Shown: positions 38,538-47,904 of the stretch, one piece after another
Layout of the letters: each line of letters starts with the position of its first letter
How positions within the stretch are numbered: position 1 is the stretch's first letter
Source of the DNA: Stenotrophomonas cyclobalanopsidis
GTDB lineage: Bacteria; Pseudomonadota; Gammaproteobacteria; Xanthomonadales; Xanthomonadaceae
NCBI RefSeq assembly: GCF_008710035.1
Contig: NZ_VYKI01000002.1
Location: 74,176 to 138,175 of the forward strand
Direction of reading: 5' to 3'
DNA length: 64,000 nt
Translations under genes and position numbers: made by a program
The notes under the pieces: generated by a model
Told to the model about the DNA's origin: nothing
Database searches by the model: none
Seen by the model: only the letters and a program-made list of their open reading frames with translations

Positions 38538-39728
38538 TTACTCGAGGATGCTGGCGACGACGCCGGCACCGACGGTACGACCACCTTCGCGGATTGCGAA
38601 GCGCAGGCCGGCGTCCATTGCGACCGGGTTGATCAGGGTGACAACCATCTTGATGTTGTCGCCCGGCATCACCATCTCGACGCCTTCCGGCAGCTCAACC
38701 GCACCGGTGATGTCGGTGGTACGGAAGTAGAACTGCGGACGGTAGCCCTTGAAGAACGGGGTGTGACGGCCACCTTCATCCTTCGACAGCACGTAGACTT
38801 CGGCGTCGAACTTGGTGTGCGGCTTGATCGAACCCGGCTTGGCCAGGACCTGGCCACGCTCGACGTCGTCACGCTTGGTGCCGCGCAGCAGCAGACCGGC
38901 GTTGTCGCCTGCCTGGCCCTGGTCCAGCAGCTTGCGGAACATTTCGACGCCGGTCACGGTGGTCTTCTGCACCGGACGGATGCCGACGATTTCGATTTCT
39001 TCGCCGACCTTGATCACGCCGCGCTCGATACGACCGGTCACCACGGTGCCGCGGCCCGAGATCGAGAACACGTCTTCCACCGGCATCAGGAACGGCTTGT
39101 CGACGTCACGCTCCGGGGTCGGGATCCAGCTGTCGAGAGCTTCGACCAGCTTGATCACGGCCGGCACGCCGATGTCGCTCTGGTCGCCTTCCAGCGCCAG
39201 GCGGGCCGAACCCGAGATGATCGGGGTGTCGTCGCCCGGGAAGTCGTACTTGCTCAGCAGCTCGCGGACTTCCATTTCGACCAGTTCCAGCAGCTCGGCA
39301 TCGTCAACCATGTCGGCCTTGTTCAGGAACACGACGATGTACGGCACGCCGACCTGACGCGACAGCAGGATGTGCTCGCGGGTCTGCGGCATCGGGCCGT
39401 CAGCGGCCGAGCACACCAGGATCGCGCCGTCCATCTGGGCAGCACCGGTGATCATGTTCTTGACGTAGTCAGCGTGGCCCGGGCAATCGACGTGGGCGTA
39501 GTGACGGGTGGTGGATTCGTATTCGACGTGCGCGGTCGAGATCGTGATACCACGAGCCTTCTCTTCCGGAGCGGCGTCAATGGCCGAGTAGTCCTTGAAC
39601 TCGCCGCCGAAACGCTCGGCGCCGATCTTGGTCAGTGCGGCGGTCAGCGTGGTCTTGCCGTGGTCGACGTGACCGATGGTGCCGACGTTGACGTGCGGCT
39701 TGGTGCGCTCGAACTTACCCTTGGCCAT
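38538..39728 (-). CDS. tufB: elongation factor Tu (copy 2)
   Basis: 396 aa, same protein as tufA (21123). Placed after tRNA-Thr and before tRNA-Trp-secE-nusG, the E. coli-like tufB setting. The sequence is identical to tufA over the central 1,010 bp; nine synonymous differences fall in the first 150 bp and three in the last 32 bp. The flanks are unrelated, so this is not an assembly duplicate. Confidence 0.98.
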   Translation of the reverse strand: MAKGKFERTKPHVNVGTIGHVDHGKTTLTAALTKIGAERFGGEFKDYSAIDAAPEEKARGITISTAHVEYESTTRHYAHVDCPGHADYVKNMITGAAQMDGAILVCSAADGPMPQTREHILLSRQVGVPYIVVFLNKADMVDDAELLELVEMEVRELLSKYDFPGDDTPIISGSARLALEGDQSDIGVPAVIKLVEALDSWIPTPERDVDKPFLMPVEDVFSISGRGTVVTGRIERGVIKVGEEIEIVGIRPVQKTTVTGVEMFRKLLDQGQAGDNAGLLLRGTKRDDVERGQVLAKPGSIKPHTKFDAEVYVLSKDEGGRHTPFFKGYRPQFYFRTTDITGAVELPEGVEMVMPGDNIKMVVTLINPVAMDAGLRFAIREGGRTVGAGVVASILE

Positions 39729-39767
39729 GGCTGCTTATCTCGAATTCGTCTGGTGTGGTGCTTAAGA

Positions 39768-39843
<76 letters not shown>

Positions 39844-39891
39844 GAGTTGTGCATTATGGCATGAACTCGATAATATTCAAAGTTCATTCAA

Positions 39892-39965
<74 letters not shown>

Positions 39966-39991
39966 ACCGGGAATGTGCCACAACGTGAATC

Positions 39992-40077
39992 TGGTGGAGG
40001 GAGGTGGATTCGAACCACCGAAGGCGTAAGCCAGCAGATTTACAGTCTGCCCCCGTTGGCCGCTTGGGTATCCCTCC
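39992..40077 (-). tRNA. tRNA-Tyr (GTA)
   Basis: 86-nt class II tRNA with long variable arm: acceptor GGAGGGA/TCCCTCC, anticodon GTA (40043-40041) in CTGTAAATC, T-arm GGTTCGAATCC, encoded CCA. First gene after the promoter at 40134. Confidence 0.96.
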
Positions 40078-40133
40078 TTACCACCCCATCCCGTTGCCGC
40101 CGAAGCGTTGCGGTGCGTGGTGGTGAGCCGCTT

Positions 40134-40162
40134 ATTCTGCTGATGGAACGGGGGGCTGTCAA
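40134..40162 (-). promoter_or_regulatory. promoter of tRNA-Tyr/Gly/Thr-tufB operon
   Basis: Perfect TTGACA (40162-40157), a 17-bp spacer and CAGAAT (40139-40134) on the minus strand. A GC-containing discriminator (AAGCGG) follows, as is usual for stringently controlled stable-RNA promoters (inference). Confidence 0.75.
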
Positions 40163-40214
40163 CGCTTTTTTCGGTTTTTTTCACACGCTGTCGCAAACCC
40201 ATTGATACGCAAGG

Positions 40215-41231
40215 TTATTGCCCCGGCAGCACCAGGGTCTCGCTGGCGAAAATTGCGACATGGGGCACTCCGTCGGCGCCAATCCAGCCCCGATACATGC
40301 CCTGCGTGTTGAACGGCGTGGCTGCTTTTCCATCTGCGGACAGCACGATGGCGCCGCCATCGCCACCCATCTGCGGGATGGCGTCGTTGATGACGCCCTT
40401 GCCGGCCTGCTCCGGCGTCTGCCCCTGGTAGCGCATGCGCGCACAGATCTCGTGCGCCGCTGCGGTGCGGATGTAGTACTCGCCCCAACCGGTGCCGGAC
40501 ACCGCGCAGCGCGCATCGGCCCAGGTGCCGGCACCGATGATCGGTGAGTCACCCACGCGCCCGTAGCGCTTGTTGGTCATGCCGCCGGTGGACGTGCCTG
40601 CTGCAAGATGCCCCTGTGCATCCAGCGCGACGGCACCGACGGTGCCGAAATGCTTGGCGGTTTCGAGATCGGCATGGGCCTGGCCGCCGGCCTCTTCCCT
40701 CAGTGCGCGCTGCAGCTGCTGCCAGCGCTTGTCGGTGCGGAAATACGAGGGATCCACCAGGCTGACACCCTGCTCCACCGCGAACGCCTCGGCGCCCTGC
40801 CCGACCATCATCACGTGCGGCGATTTCTGCATGACCCGCTGCGCCAGCTGGATCGGGTTGCGCACGCGCTGCACGCCCGCGACCGCACCGGCTGCCTGGG
40901 TGGCGCCATCCATCAGCGAAGCGTCCAGTTCGTTGTGGCCGTCATGGGTGAACACCGCGCCCTTGCCTGCATTGAAGGTGGGATCGTCCTCGAGCACGGT
41001 GATCGCCGCGGTGACCGCCGCCAGCGCCGGACGACCCGCCGCCAGTTCCGCATGCCCCTTCAACAGCGCCGCCTTCAGCGCCGCGCGCGCAGCCTTCTCC
41101 TCGGCCGGCGACAGATCCTTGCGCTCGACCCCTGCCCCGCCATGGATGACCAGCAGCGGCGAGGTGGACGGCGCTGCCTGCGCGAGCAGGGGCATGGACA
41201 ACAGGGCAGACAGCGCCAGGCGCATTTTCAT
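40215..41231 (-). CDS. iaaA: exported isoaspartyl peptidase / L-asparaginase (Ntn-hydrolase)
   Basis: 338 aa with a signal peptide (MKMRLALSALLSMPLLAQA), so probably periplasmic. Family marks are LVIHGGAG near the N-terminus, FNAGKGAVFT (about 86-95) and the autoprocessing site GTVGAVALD, where Thr197 becomes the N-terminal nucleophile. Such enzymes hydrolyse beta-aspartyl dipeptides and asparagine. It lies downstream of the cyanophycinase-like gene, with a SMAG-like pair in the 91-bp gap. The pairing suggests it cleaves beta-Asp-Arg or other isoaspartyl peptides released by that enzyme. The exact substrate is unproven, and the symbol reflects family only. Confidence 0.85.
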   Translation of the reverse strand: MKMRLALSALLSMPLLAQAAPSTSPLLVIHGGAGVERKDLSPAEEKAARAALKAALLKGHAELAAGRPALAAVTAAITVLEDDPTFNAGKGAVFTHDGHNELDASLMDGATQAAGAVAGVQRVRNPIQLAQRVMQKSPHVMMVGQGAEAFAVEQGVSLVDPSYFRTDKRWQQLQRALREEAGGQAHADLETAKHFGTVGAVALDAQGHLAAGTSTGGMTNKRYGRVGDSPIIGAGTWADARCAVSGTGWGEYYIRTAAAHEICARMRYQGQTPEQAGKGVINDAIPQMGGDGGAIVLSADGKAATPFNTQGMYRGWIGADGVPHVAIFASETLVLPGQ

Positions 41232-41259
41232 CGGGTACGTCTCCAAGGAGTGTAGTTCG

Positions 41260-41326
41260 GTAGCGCCGGGCCACGCCCGACGGAAAGAGCGATGCGGCAA
41301 GGCCGCCGGGCATGGTCCGGCACTAC
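41260..41326. repeat. SMAG-like inverted pair between cyanophycinase and iaaA
   Basis: GTAGCGCCGGGCC...GGTCCGGCACTAC. The CTAC at 41323-41326 is minus-strand GTAG and provides the TAG stop of the cyanophycinase-like gene. It lies within a likely operon and so could separate the two messages. Confidence 0.75.
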
Positions 41327-42348
41327 CGGCGCGTGATTTCGATCTCGCCGTCGGTGATGTCGGCCATGGCGTGGTAGTCGACGTCGGCCTGGAAGTCATC
41401 CAGGCGCAGGCGGCCACCGCTGGCGACCACGGTGACCGGCACGGCATGGAACTGCAATGGCTCGCCTTCGACCATCCGGTCGGCGTCGCGGCCGGGGCTG
41501 ACCACCCAGACCTTGCCCTGGCCATCGGCGCTGTAGACCTGGGCCTGGCCGTCGGGCTCCACGCACAGCGCGGTGTCCTCGTCCACGCCGATGCCGACCA
41601 TGTCCGGATCACCACTTTCCTGCGCGGCGCGGGCCACGAACACGATCAGGCGTCCGAGCCGGTCGCGCTTGTCGAAGTGGGTATCGGTAACCACGCGCTG
41701 CAGGTAGGGCATGTGCAGGAAGCCGCTGTCCAGGGTGACCGCGCTGCCCATCGGGTCGGCCAGCGCGCCGGCCGAGGTGATGCTGCCGCCATCGAGCGCG
41801 CCGTAGGCATAGCCGCCAAGGATCGCCAGCCCGGCGCTGGTGCCGGCAATCGGCTTGCCGGCGCGGACATGCGCATTGAGCGCACGGTTGAGCGCCGTGC
41901 CCTTCCAGAAGCGGATGTAGCGTGACTGGTCACCGCCGGCGATGAAGATGGCATCGGCGGCGGCAACCACGCGCAGCACGGCCGGATCGTCGGCACCGCG
42001 GCGGTTGTCGAACACCAGGGTCTGCACGGCGGTGGTGCCGCCGATATCGCGGTACAGGCGTTCCTGCAGTTCATCGGCACCGGATGCGCGCAGGATCAGC
42101 ACGCGGCCGTTGCCGGCCTGCCGCAGCCACCACTGGAAGGCCTCGGGCACCCACTCGCCGCCGCCCATCAGCATCATCGCTGGGGCGCGTGGACCGGGAC
42201 GGGGTGCATCCAGGTCGCCAATCTCGTAATAATCGAAACCGGAGGAATGCAGGTCGCGGGAGTCCCGCGCCGACGCCAGCGGGGCCATCACGGCCAGCAC
42301 CAGCCCCAGCACGAGGCTTGACCAGAATCGGCGGACAAGGGAACTCAT
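41323..42348 (-). CDS. exported cyanophycinase-like peptidase (family S51)
   Basis: 341 aa from the ATG at 42348, which has GGGAG 8 bp upstream; an ATG 14 codons earlier lacks this. Signal peptide MSSLVRRFWSSLVLGLVLAV...ASA. The class-I-amidotransferase-like S51 fold shows the FIAGGDQSRY motif (about 135-144) and the nucleophile elbow GTSAGLA with Ser171. Cyanophycinases cut multi-L-arginyl-poly-L-aspartate to beta-Asp-Arg; exported versions (CphE) are known. Alternatively it is another S51 beta-aspartyl peptidase. Upstream partner of the iaaA-type gene. Its stop codon lies in a SMAG-like repeat. Confidence 0.8.
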   Translation of the reverse strand: MSSLVRRFWSSLVLGLVLAVMAPLASARDSRDLHSSGFDYYEIGDLDAPRPGPRAPAMMLMGGGEWVPEAFQWWLRQAGNGRVLILRASGADELQERLYRDIGGTTAVQTLVFDNRRGADDPAVLRVVAAADAIFIAGGDQSRYIRFWKGTALNRALNAHVRAGKPIAGTSAGLAILGGYAYGALDGGSITSAGALADPMGSAVTLDSGFLHMPYLQRVVTDTHFDKRDRLGRLIVFVARAAQESGDPDMVGIGVDEDTALCVEPDGQAQVYSADGQGKVWVVSPGRDADRMVEGEPLQFHAVPVTVVASGGRLRLDDFQADVDYHAMADITDGEIEITRR

Positions 42349-42519
42349 CGTAGATCTCCCTGAACAGAATTGGCTTGCAACCGTTTTCACTCTTTGCCAG
42401 ATGAAAGACCTGTAGTCAAGAGCATGAAAAAAGCGTTAAATGCGCGCGCCCATTCCGGATTGTGAATGGGGGACAGGGCCCCTCCTCTGCGGGCCGGCTT
42501 CATTCCCGAGATATTTCTC
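42349..42519. promoter_or_regulatory. divergent promoter region, cyanophycinase / TonB receptor
   Basis: 171 bp between two divergent starts, AT-richer than its surroundings (around 42374-42440). A TTGACT on the minus strand (42416-42411 area) lacks a good -10, and no consensus plus-strand promoter was found. Shared control of both transcripts is plausible but no operator was identified. Confidence 0.35.
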
Positions 42520-45258
42520 ATGCGTAGACAGGCGATGGCGTGGTCGATCCAGCTGGCGTTGATGGGTGTTGCTGCCTCGGCAGCGGCCCAGGGCCCCGGC
42601 TCCTCTTCGGTGCAGCAACTTGATGCAGTCCAGGTAACCGGTTCGCGCATCCCGCGCGCGCAGGTGGAAGGCCCGGCACCGATCACGGTGATCAATGCCG
42701 AGGAGATCCGCTCCAGCGGCTTCACCACGGTGCCTGACGTGCTGCGTGCGATGACCCAGAACGGCGGCGAGACCCAGAGCCAGCAGTCCTCCAGCGGCGC
42801 CGACTTCTCGCCGGGCGCACAGCAGGTCGACCTGCGCGGGCTGGGCCCGAACCACACCCTGGTGCTGGTCAACGGCCGCCGCATCGCCGATTTCCCGATG
42901 CCCTTCCAGGGCCGCAGCAACTTCACCGACGTGTCCAACATCCCGCTGGGCATGATCGACCGCATCGAAGTGCTGACCGGCAGCGCCTCGGCCATCTACG
43001 GCTCGGATGCGATCGCCGGCGTGGTCAACTTCATCCTGAAGAAGAAGGCCGACGGCACCACCGTCGACGTGCGCATGGGCACCACCAGCGAAGGCGGCGG
43101 CGAGTCGTTCGACATGAGCCTGTCCAGCGGCTTCAGCAAGGGCAACTTCAATGCGGTCTACAGCGTGGAGCTGCAGTCGCAGACGCCACTGTGGGCCTAT
43201 GAGCGCGACATCCAGGATTCGACCCAGGACGGGCCGACCGAAGGCTCGCGCATCGCACGCCGCTCCTACCTGCGCACCGACTACAACGATGACTACCTGG
43301 ACCCGGGCGCGGCCACCTGCGAAGCGCTGGCCGGGCAGAACCAGGGCAGCACCTACCACGCCTTCCGCCCGCGCTATGGCTACTACTGCGGCAGCGACGC
43401 GTCGATTGGCTACGGCACCATCCTCAGCAAGCGCCGCGGCGCCAACGGCTATGCCTCGCTGAGCTACGACTTCGACAACGGCCAGCAGTGGTTTGCCGAC
43501 GTGCAGATGGGATACCACACGCTGGCGCTGATGCGCGACGTCACCTCGTGGGGACGCATGGCGGCCGATGGCGATGAGTCGGGCTACTTCAACAACGAGG
43601 CCACCGGCGAGATCGAATTCTGGCAGCGCCAGTTCTCGCCCGAGGAAATGGGGGGCCTGCGCAACGCCATGGTGCGCAGCACGCAGAAGACCTTCAGCGT
43701 GACCACCGGCTTCAAGGGCAACCTGGCGGGCAACTGGGATTACGAAGCGGCGCTGAGCCATTCGCAGTACCAGTCGCGGATCAGCTGGCCGCAGATCATT
43801 GCCGCCAAGGCCAACGACCTGTTCCTGGGGCCGCAGCTGGGCGAGGACGATGATGGCTTCCCGATCTACAACGCCGACCCGTCGCGCCTGTACCGGCCGC
43901 TGACCCGCGCCGAGTACGAGTCGATCGCCGCGCGCACGACCTACACGCCGAAATCGCGCACCGAGACGGCGGCGCTGACCCTGACCAACGGTGCGCTGTT
44001 CGGCCTGCCCGGCGGCGATGCGGGCTTCGCCGCGACTGTGGAAGTGGGCCAGCAGGCCTACGCGTTGAATCCCGATCCGCTGGCGACCGAGTACTACTAT
44101 TACAGCTGGAAGGATTCGGACGGCAAGGGGTCGCGCAACCGCTGGGCGACCGCCGCCGAGCTGCGCCTGCCGCTGCACGACACGCTGAACCTGAGCGTGG
44201 CCGGCCGTTACGACCAGTACCGCTACTCCGGCCATACCATCGGCAAGGCGACCTGGAGCGGCGGCCTGGAGTGGCGTCCAGTGGACAGCCTGCTGGTGCG
44301 CGGCTCCTACGGCACCGCGTTCCGTGCGCCGGACCTGCACTATGTGTTCGCCGGCCCGGGCAACGACGAGACCACGGCCGAAGATCTGTACAGCTGCCGT
44401 GCCGACGACGCCGATGACTGCTCCGACTACGAGCGCAACGTGATCCGCAGCCGCAGCGGCAACCGCGAGCTCGACCCGGAAACCAGCACCTCGTGGAGCG
44501 CAGGCTTCGTATGGTCGCCGGCCGCCGGCCTGGACCTGTCGGTGGACTGGTTCGACATCGACATGCGCAAGCAGGTGCAGGACATGGACGTGCGCACGAT
44601 CCTGGCCAGCGAAGCGAACTGCCGCCTGGGCGACGCCGACATCACCTCGCCGACCTGCGTGGACGCGCTGGCGCGGGTGACCCGCAACGCCGACGGCCGC
44701 CTGTACGGCGTGTACGTCAACCCGATCAACGTGGCGCGCGAGTCGACCTCGGGCATCGACGTGGGCCTGCGCTACCGCCTGCAGACCGGTGCCGGTGACT
44801 TCATCTTCAACGGCACCCACACCTGGGTGAAGGAGCATGATTTCCAGCGCTACCCGGGCGACCCCATCGAAGACCAGTTCGCGGTGAACAGCGGCTTCGA
44901 CATCCCGCGCACCAAGACCAGCGTCAGCGTGACCTGGGAGAAGGATGCGTGGTCGGCCACCGTGTACGGCTCGCGCCTGGGCAAGCTGCCGAACTCGGAC
45001 AGCTACGACCAGGTGTTCGACCCGGACAGCGGCGACAGCCCGTACATCAAGGCCACCTACCGTTACAACGCGTCGGTGCAGTATCGCTTCGACGACCACT
45101 CGCGCCTGTCGCTGTCGGTGGTCAACGTGTTCAACAAGATGCCGCCGAAGGACGCCACCTACACGGCCTACCCGTACTACGACGTGTCCTGGTTCGACAG
45201 CGTCGGCCGCACGATCAACCTGCAGTACACCCACAAGTTCGGCGGCAGCGCGTTGTAA
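42520..45258 (+). CDS. TonB-dependent outer-membrane receptor
   Basis: 912 aa. Signal peptide MRRQAMAWSIQLALMGVAASAAAQ, a TonB-box-like segment QLDAVQVTGSRIPR, a plug with ITVINAEEIRSSGFTTVPDVLRAM and GLGPNHTLVLVNGRRIADFP, then a large barrel. The VTGSRI-type N-terminus is typical of Xanthomonadaceae receptors for peptides or oligosaccharides rather than siderophores. The ATG at 42520 is chosen for the signal peptide; an upstream in-frame ATG adds 18 non-signal residues. Divergent from the cyanophycinase/isoaspartyl peptidase pair, so it may import their substrate or product (inference). Confidence 0.9.
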   Translation: MRRQAMAWSIQLALMGVAASAAAQGPGSSSVQQLDAVQVTGSRIPRAQVEGPAPITVINAEEIRSSGFTTVPDVLRAMTQNGGETQSQQSSSGADFSPGAQQVDLRGLGPNHTLVLVNGRRIADFPMPFQGRSNFTDVSNIPLGMIDRIEVLTGSASAIYGSDAIAGVVNFILKKKADGTTVDVRMGTTSEGGGESFDMSLSSGFSKGNFNAVYSVELQSQTPLWAYERDIQDSTQDGPTEGSRIARRSYLRTDYNDDYLDPGAATCEALAGQNQGSTYHAFRPRYGYYCGSDASIGYGTILSKRRGANGYASLSYDFDNGQQWFADVQMGYHTLALMRDVTSWGRMAADGDESGYFNNEATGEIEFWQRQFSPEEMGGLRNAMVRSTQKTFSVTTGFKGNLAGNWDYEAALSHSQYQSRISWPQIIAAKANDLFLGPQLGEDDDGFPIYNADPSRLYRPLTRAEYESIAARTTYTPKSRTETAALTLTNGALFGLPGGDAGFAATVEVGQQAYALNPDPLATEYYYYSWKDSDGKGSRNRWATAAELRLPLHDTLNLSVAGRYDQYRYSGHTIGKATWSGGLEWRPVDSLLVRGSYGTAFRAPDLHYVFAGPGNDETTAEDLYSCRADDADDCSDYERNVIRSRSGNRELDPETSTSWSAGFVWSPAAGLDLSVDWFDIDMRKQVQDMDVRTILASEANCRLGDADITSPTCVDALARVTRNADGRLYGVYVNPINVARESTSGIDVGLRYRLQTGAGDFIFNGTHTWVKEHDFQRYPGDPIEDQFAVNSGFDIPRTKTSVSVTWEKDAWSATVYGSRLGKLPNSDSYDQVFDPDSGDSPYIKATYRYNASVQYRFDDHSRLSLSVVNVFNKMPPKDATYTAYPYYDVSWFDSVGRTINLQYTHKFGGSAL

Positions 45259-45286
45259 GCGCGTTTTCGCAGGACGTGGACGACAC

Positions 45287-45314
45287 GGCCCGCCATTGGC
45301 GGGCCTTGTTGTTT
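45287..45314 (+). terminator. terminator of the TonB-receptor gene
   Basis: GGCCCGCC-att-GGCGGGCC stem followed by TTGTTGTTT, 28 bp after the stop codon. Confidence 0.8.
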
Positions 45315-45328
45315 ATGCACACCGCTTT

Positions 45329-45389
45329 GGTAGATGCCCACCTTGGTGGGCTCCGCTTCGCCGCGCGCCCACCAAGGTGGGCGACTACC
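45329..45389. repeat. SMAG-like inverted pair
   Basis: GGTAGATGCCCACCTTGGTGGGC...GCCCACCAAGGTGGGCGACTACC, with 14-bp palindromic cores facing each other. A degenerate half-unit (GGTAGATGAGCACC) follows near 45421. Confidence 0.75.
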
Positions 45390-45452
45390 AGTGCACAAGA
45401 GGCGATGGGAACCTGGCCTTGGTAGATGAGCACCAGAGCGGGCGGCGCCATG

Positions 45453-45856
45453 TTTTCCACACGACGCGTGGAAAGCGATGGGAACTTGGTGTGGACAAGT
45501 GGGCGCGAGCATTGCGCCGCAGGCGTTTCCGGGCATGGTGATTTTTTGTCCACGGCGCCAGCGGTTTTCCACACGGTACGTGGAGAGCGATGGGAACTTG
45601 ATGTGGACAAGTGGGTGCGAGCGTTACGCCGCAGGCGTTTTCAGGCATGGTGAAATTTTGTCCACAGTGCGCGCAAGCTTCTGTAGAACCGAGCCGATGC
45701 TCGGCTCCGGCTGGCATCAGCCGAGCATGGGCTCGGCTCTACAGCGACACGCTGGGTTTTCCACACCGCGCGTGGAAAGCGGTGGGGGTTTGGTGTGGAC
45801 AAGTGGGTGCGAACATTGCGCTGCAGGCGTTTCAGAGCATGGTCATTTTTTGTCCA
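45453..45856. repeat. three ~105-bp structured repeats with DnaA-box-like ends
   Basis: Units start at 45453, 45565 and 45757. Each reads TTTTCCACA, a GTGGAAA or GTGGAGA complement, ~20 bp, TGTGGACAAGTGGG, GCAGGCGTTT, GGCATGGT or AGCATGGT, then TTTTGTCCA. TGTGGACAA pairs with TTGTCCACA across the unit, giving a long hairpin. TTTTCCACA matches the relaxed DnaA box TTWTNCACA. A SMAG-like pair sits between units 2 and 3. No gene is apparent from 45259 to 45931. Confidence 0.75.
45683..45742. repeat. SMAG-like inverted pair inside the repeat cluster
   Basis: GTAGAACCGAGCCGATGCTCGG...CCGAGCATGGGCTCGGCTCTAC, separating the second and third ~105-bp units and so probably inserted between them. Confidence 0.75.
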
Positions 45857-45931
45857 GCGCAGAAACCGATGCCGGAAACGCGGACGCCCCGCTCGAGGCG
45901 GGGCGTCCGGGGTCGATCCGATGCGGCTGGA

Positions 45932-47023
45932 TCAGACGTTGAAGCGGAAGTGCAGCACGTCGCCTTCCTGCACGCGGTATTCCTTGCCTTCCAGGCGCAG
46001 GCGACCGGCTTCCTTGGCGCCGGCTTCGCCCTTGTACTTGATGAAGTCGTCATACGCGATGGTTTCGGCGCGGATGAAGCCCTTCTCGAAGTCGGTGTGG
46101 ATGACCGCGGCGGCCTGCGGGGCGGTGGCGCCCTTGCGCACGGTCCACGCGCGGACTTCCTTCACGCCAGCGGTGAAGTAGGTTTGCAGGCCCAGCAGGC
46201 TGTAGGCCGCGTTGATCACGCGGTTCAGGCCCGGCTCGCTCAGGCCGAGGTCGGCCAGGAAGGTGTCGCGATCTTCGTCGTCGAGCTGGGACAGCTCTTC
46301 TTCGATCGCGGCCGACACCGGCACCACCTGCGCGCCTTCGGCGGCGGCGTGGGCGCGCACGGCGTCCAGGTGCGGGTTGTTCTCGAAGCCGTCTTCCAGC
46401 ACGTTGGCGATGTACATCACCGGCTTCAGGGTCAGCAGGAAAAGGTCACGGACCAGCGCCTTCTCTTCCTCTTCCAGGCCGACCGAACGACCGGACTTGC
46501 CGTCGGCCAGGGCGGCCTGCAGCTTGGCCAGCACCGGCTTGCGCGCGGCCGCTTCCTTGTCGCCACCCTTTGCCGCGCGCTCGGCACGGTTCAGTGCCTT
46601 CTCGACGCTGTCCAGGTCGGCCAGGGCCAGTTCGGTATCGATGGTTTCGATGTCCGAGATCGGGTCGACCTTGTTGTTGACGTGGATGACGTCGGCGTTC
46701 TCGAAGCAGCGCACCACGTGGGTGATCGCATCGACTTCGCGGATGTGCGCCAGGAACTTGTTGCCCAGGCCTTCGCCGCTTGCCGCACCTGCGACCAGGC
46801 CGGCGATGTCGACGAACTCGACCGCGGTCGGGATGACCTTCTGCGGGTTGATGATCGCCGCCAGCTCACCCAGGCGCGGGTCCGGCACCGGCACGATGCC
46901 GACGTTCGGTTCGATGGTGCAGAACGGGAAGTTCGCCGCGGCGATGCCCGCCTTGGTCAGCGCGTTGAACAGGGTCGACTTACCGACGTTGGGCAGGCCG
47001 ACGATGCCGCATTTGATACCCAT
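45932..47023 (-). CDS. ychF: ribosome-associated ATPase YchF (OLA1-type)
   Basis: 363 aa Obg-family P-loop protein that binds ribosomes and prefers ATP in studied homologues. G1 GLPNVGKST (9-17), G3 region [20 protein letters not shown], and a C-terminal TGS domain ([32 protein letters not shown]). The ATG at 47023 is the family start; an in-frame extension to 47086 is not conserved in character. Last of the pth-ychF pair, separated from pth by a tandem repeat array. Confidence 0.97.
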   Translation of the reverse strand: MGIKCGIVGLPNVGKSTLFNALTKAGIAAANFPFCTIEPNVGIVPVPDPRLGELAAIINPQKVIPTAVEFVDIAGLVAGAASGEGLGNKFLAHIREVDAITHVVRCFENADVIHVNNKVDPISDIETIDTELALADLDSVEKALNRAERAAKGGDKEAAARKPVLAKLQAALADGKSGRSVGLEEEEKALVRDLFLLTLKPVMYIANVLEDGFENNPHLDAVRAHAAAEGAQVVPVSAAIEEELSQLDDEDRDTFLADLGLSEPGLNRVINAAYSLLGLQTYFTAGVKEVRAWTVRKGATAPQAAAVIHTDFEKGFIRAETIAYDDFIKYKGEAGAKEAGRLRLEGKEYRVQEGDVLHFRFNV

Positions 47024-47093
47024 GGGTGACAGCTCTCTGGGGTGAAAGTGATTGGGGAAGCAGCGAGGTGGGCGCTGCTTTTCCAATCATTCT

Positions 47094-47275
47094 CCGTACC
47101 GACCAACGGTCGGTACCTACCGGCCTGGTTGATTCCGTACCGACCAACGTTCGGTACCTACCGGTCTGGTTGATTCCGTACCGACCAACGGTCGGTACCT
47201 ACCGGCCTGGTTGATTCCGTACCGACCAACGGTCGGTACCTACCGATCTGGACGACCAACGGTCGGTACCGGACC
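47094..47275. repeat. 41-bp tandem array between pth and ychF
   Basis: Four units of 41 bp start at 47094, 47135, 47176 and 47217, with a truncated fifth. Each carries the dyad ACCGACC-AACG-GTCGGT followed by ACCTACCGG and a CTGGTTGATT spacer; on the minus strand each begins GGTAGGTACCGACC, so each is a SMAG-like monomer. Unit 2 has one base change in the dyad. It fills nearly all of the 254-bp gap. Confidence 0.8.
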
Positions 47276-47277
47276 GG

Positions 47278-47856
47278 TTACTTCGGGGTGTGCAGCCGCT
47301 TCATTGCTTCGTTGAAATCGCCCTGTACCGCCAGCGGCAGCACGTCGATCGCATCGTCGATGGCGCGTGCGATCAGCACGTCGTCGTCGCTGGACGGACG
47401 GCCGAGCACCCAGCCCACCACGCGGTCCTTGTGGCCGGGATGGCCGATGCCCACGCGCAGGCGGTGGAACTTGCCGTGGCCGAGCAGGCGCATGGTGTCA
47501 CGCAGGCCGTTCTGGCCGCCGTGGCCGCCGTCGAACTTCAGCCGAACCGCGCCGGGCGGCAGGTCCAGTTCGTCGTGGGCCAGCAGGGTTTCCTCCGGCT
47601 CGATCTTCCAGAACCGCTGTGCGGCGGTGACCGACTTGCCGCTGAGGTTCATGAAGGTGGCCGGCTTCAGCAGCCACACGGTCTGCCCGGCGATCTCGAC
47701 CTTGGCGGTCTCGCCGAACAGCTTACTGTCCACATTCCAGCGTGCACCGGCTTTTTCGGCCAGGGCCTCAACGAAATGAAACCCGGCATTGTGCCGGGTC
47801 CGGGCGTGTTCCGATCCGGGATTGCCCAGACCGACGATCAGTCGCAGTCCTGCCAT
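47278..47856 (-). CDS. pth: peptidyl-tRNA hydrolase
   Basis: 192 aa; recycles peptidyl-tRNA dropped from ribosomes. LIVGLGNPGSEHARTRHNAGF with the catalytic His22, KPATFMNLSGKSV, and AHDELDLPPGAVRLKFDGGHGGQNGLRD-type region with its Asp. It follows rplY by 48 bp, the usual prs-rplY-pth-ychF order. Confidence 0.97.
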   Translation of the reverse strand: MAGLRLIVGLGNPGSEHARTRHNAGFHFVEALAEKAGARWNVDSKLFGETAKVEIAGQTVWLLKPATFMNLSGKSVTAAQRFWKIEPEETLLAHDELDLPPGAVRLKFDGGHGGQNGLRDTMRLLGHGKFHRLRVGIGHPGHKDRVVGWVLGRPSSDDDVLIARAIDDAIDVLPLAVQGDFNEAMKRLHTPK

Positions 47857-47904
47857 GGTTCCTTCCAGAACGGTGCCTGCCCGGAGGCAGGCACCGCTAC
47901 GGTA

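Noticed and set aside
38538..39728. tufB as an assembly duplicate of tufA
   Set aside because: Both flanks differ, the tRNA-Thr/tRNA-Trp setting is typical for tufB, and the gene ends differ at 12 synonymous sites.
42436..45234. A 932-aa minus-strand frame opposite the TonB receptor
   Set aside because: Same artefact. The plus-strand frame has signal peptide, plug and barrel features and the antisense frame has none.
47094..47275. CRISPR-like regular repeats
   Set aside because: The period is 41 bp with no variable spacers and no cas genes nearby; it is a tandem array of a palindromic repeat.
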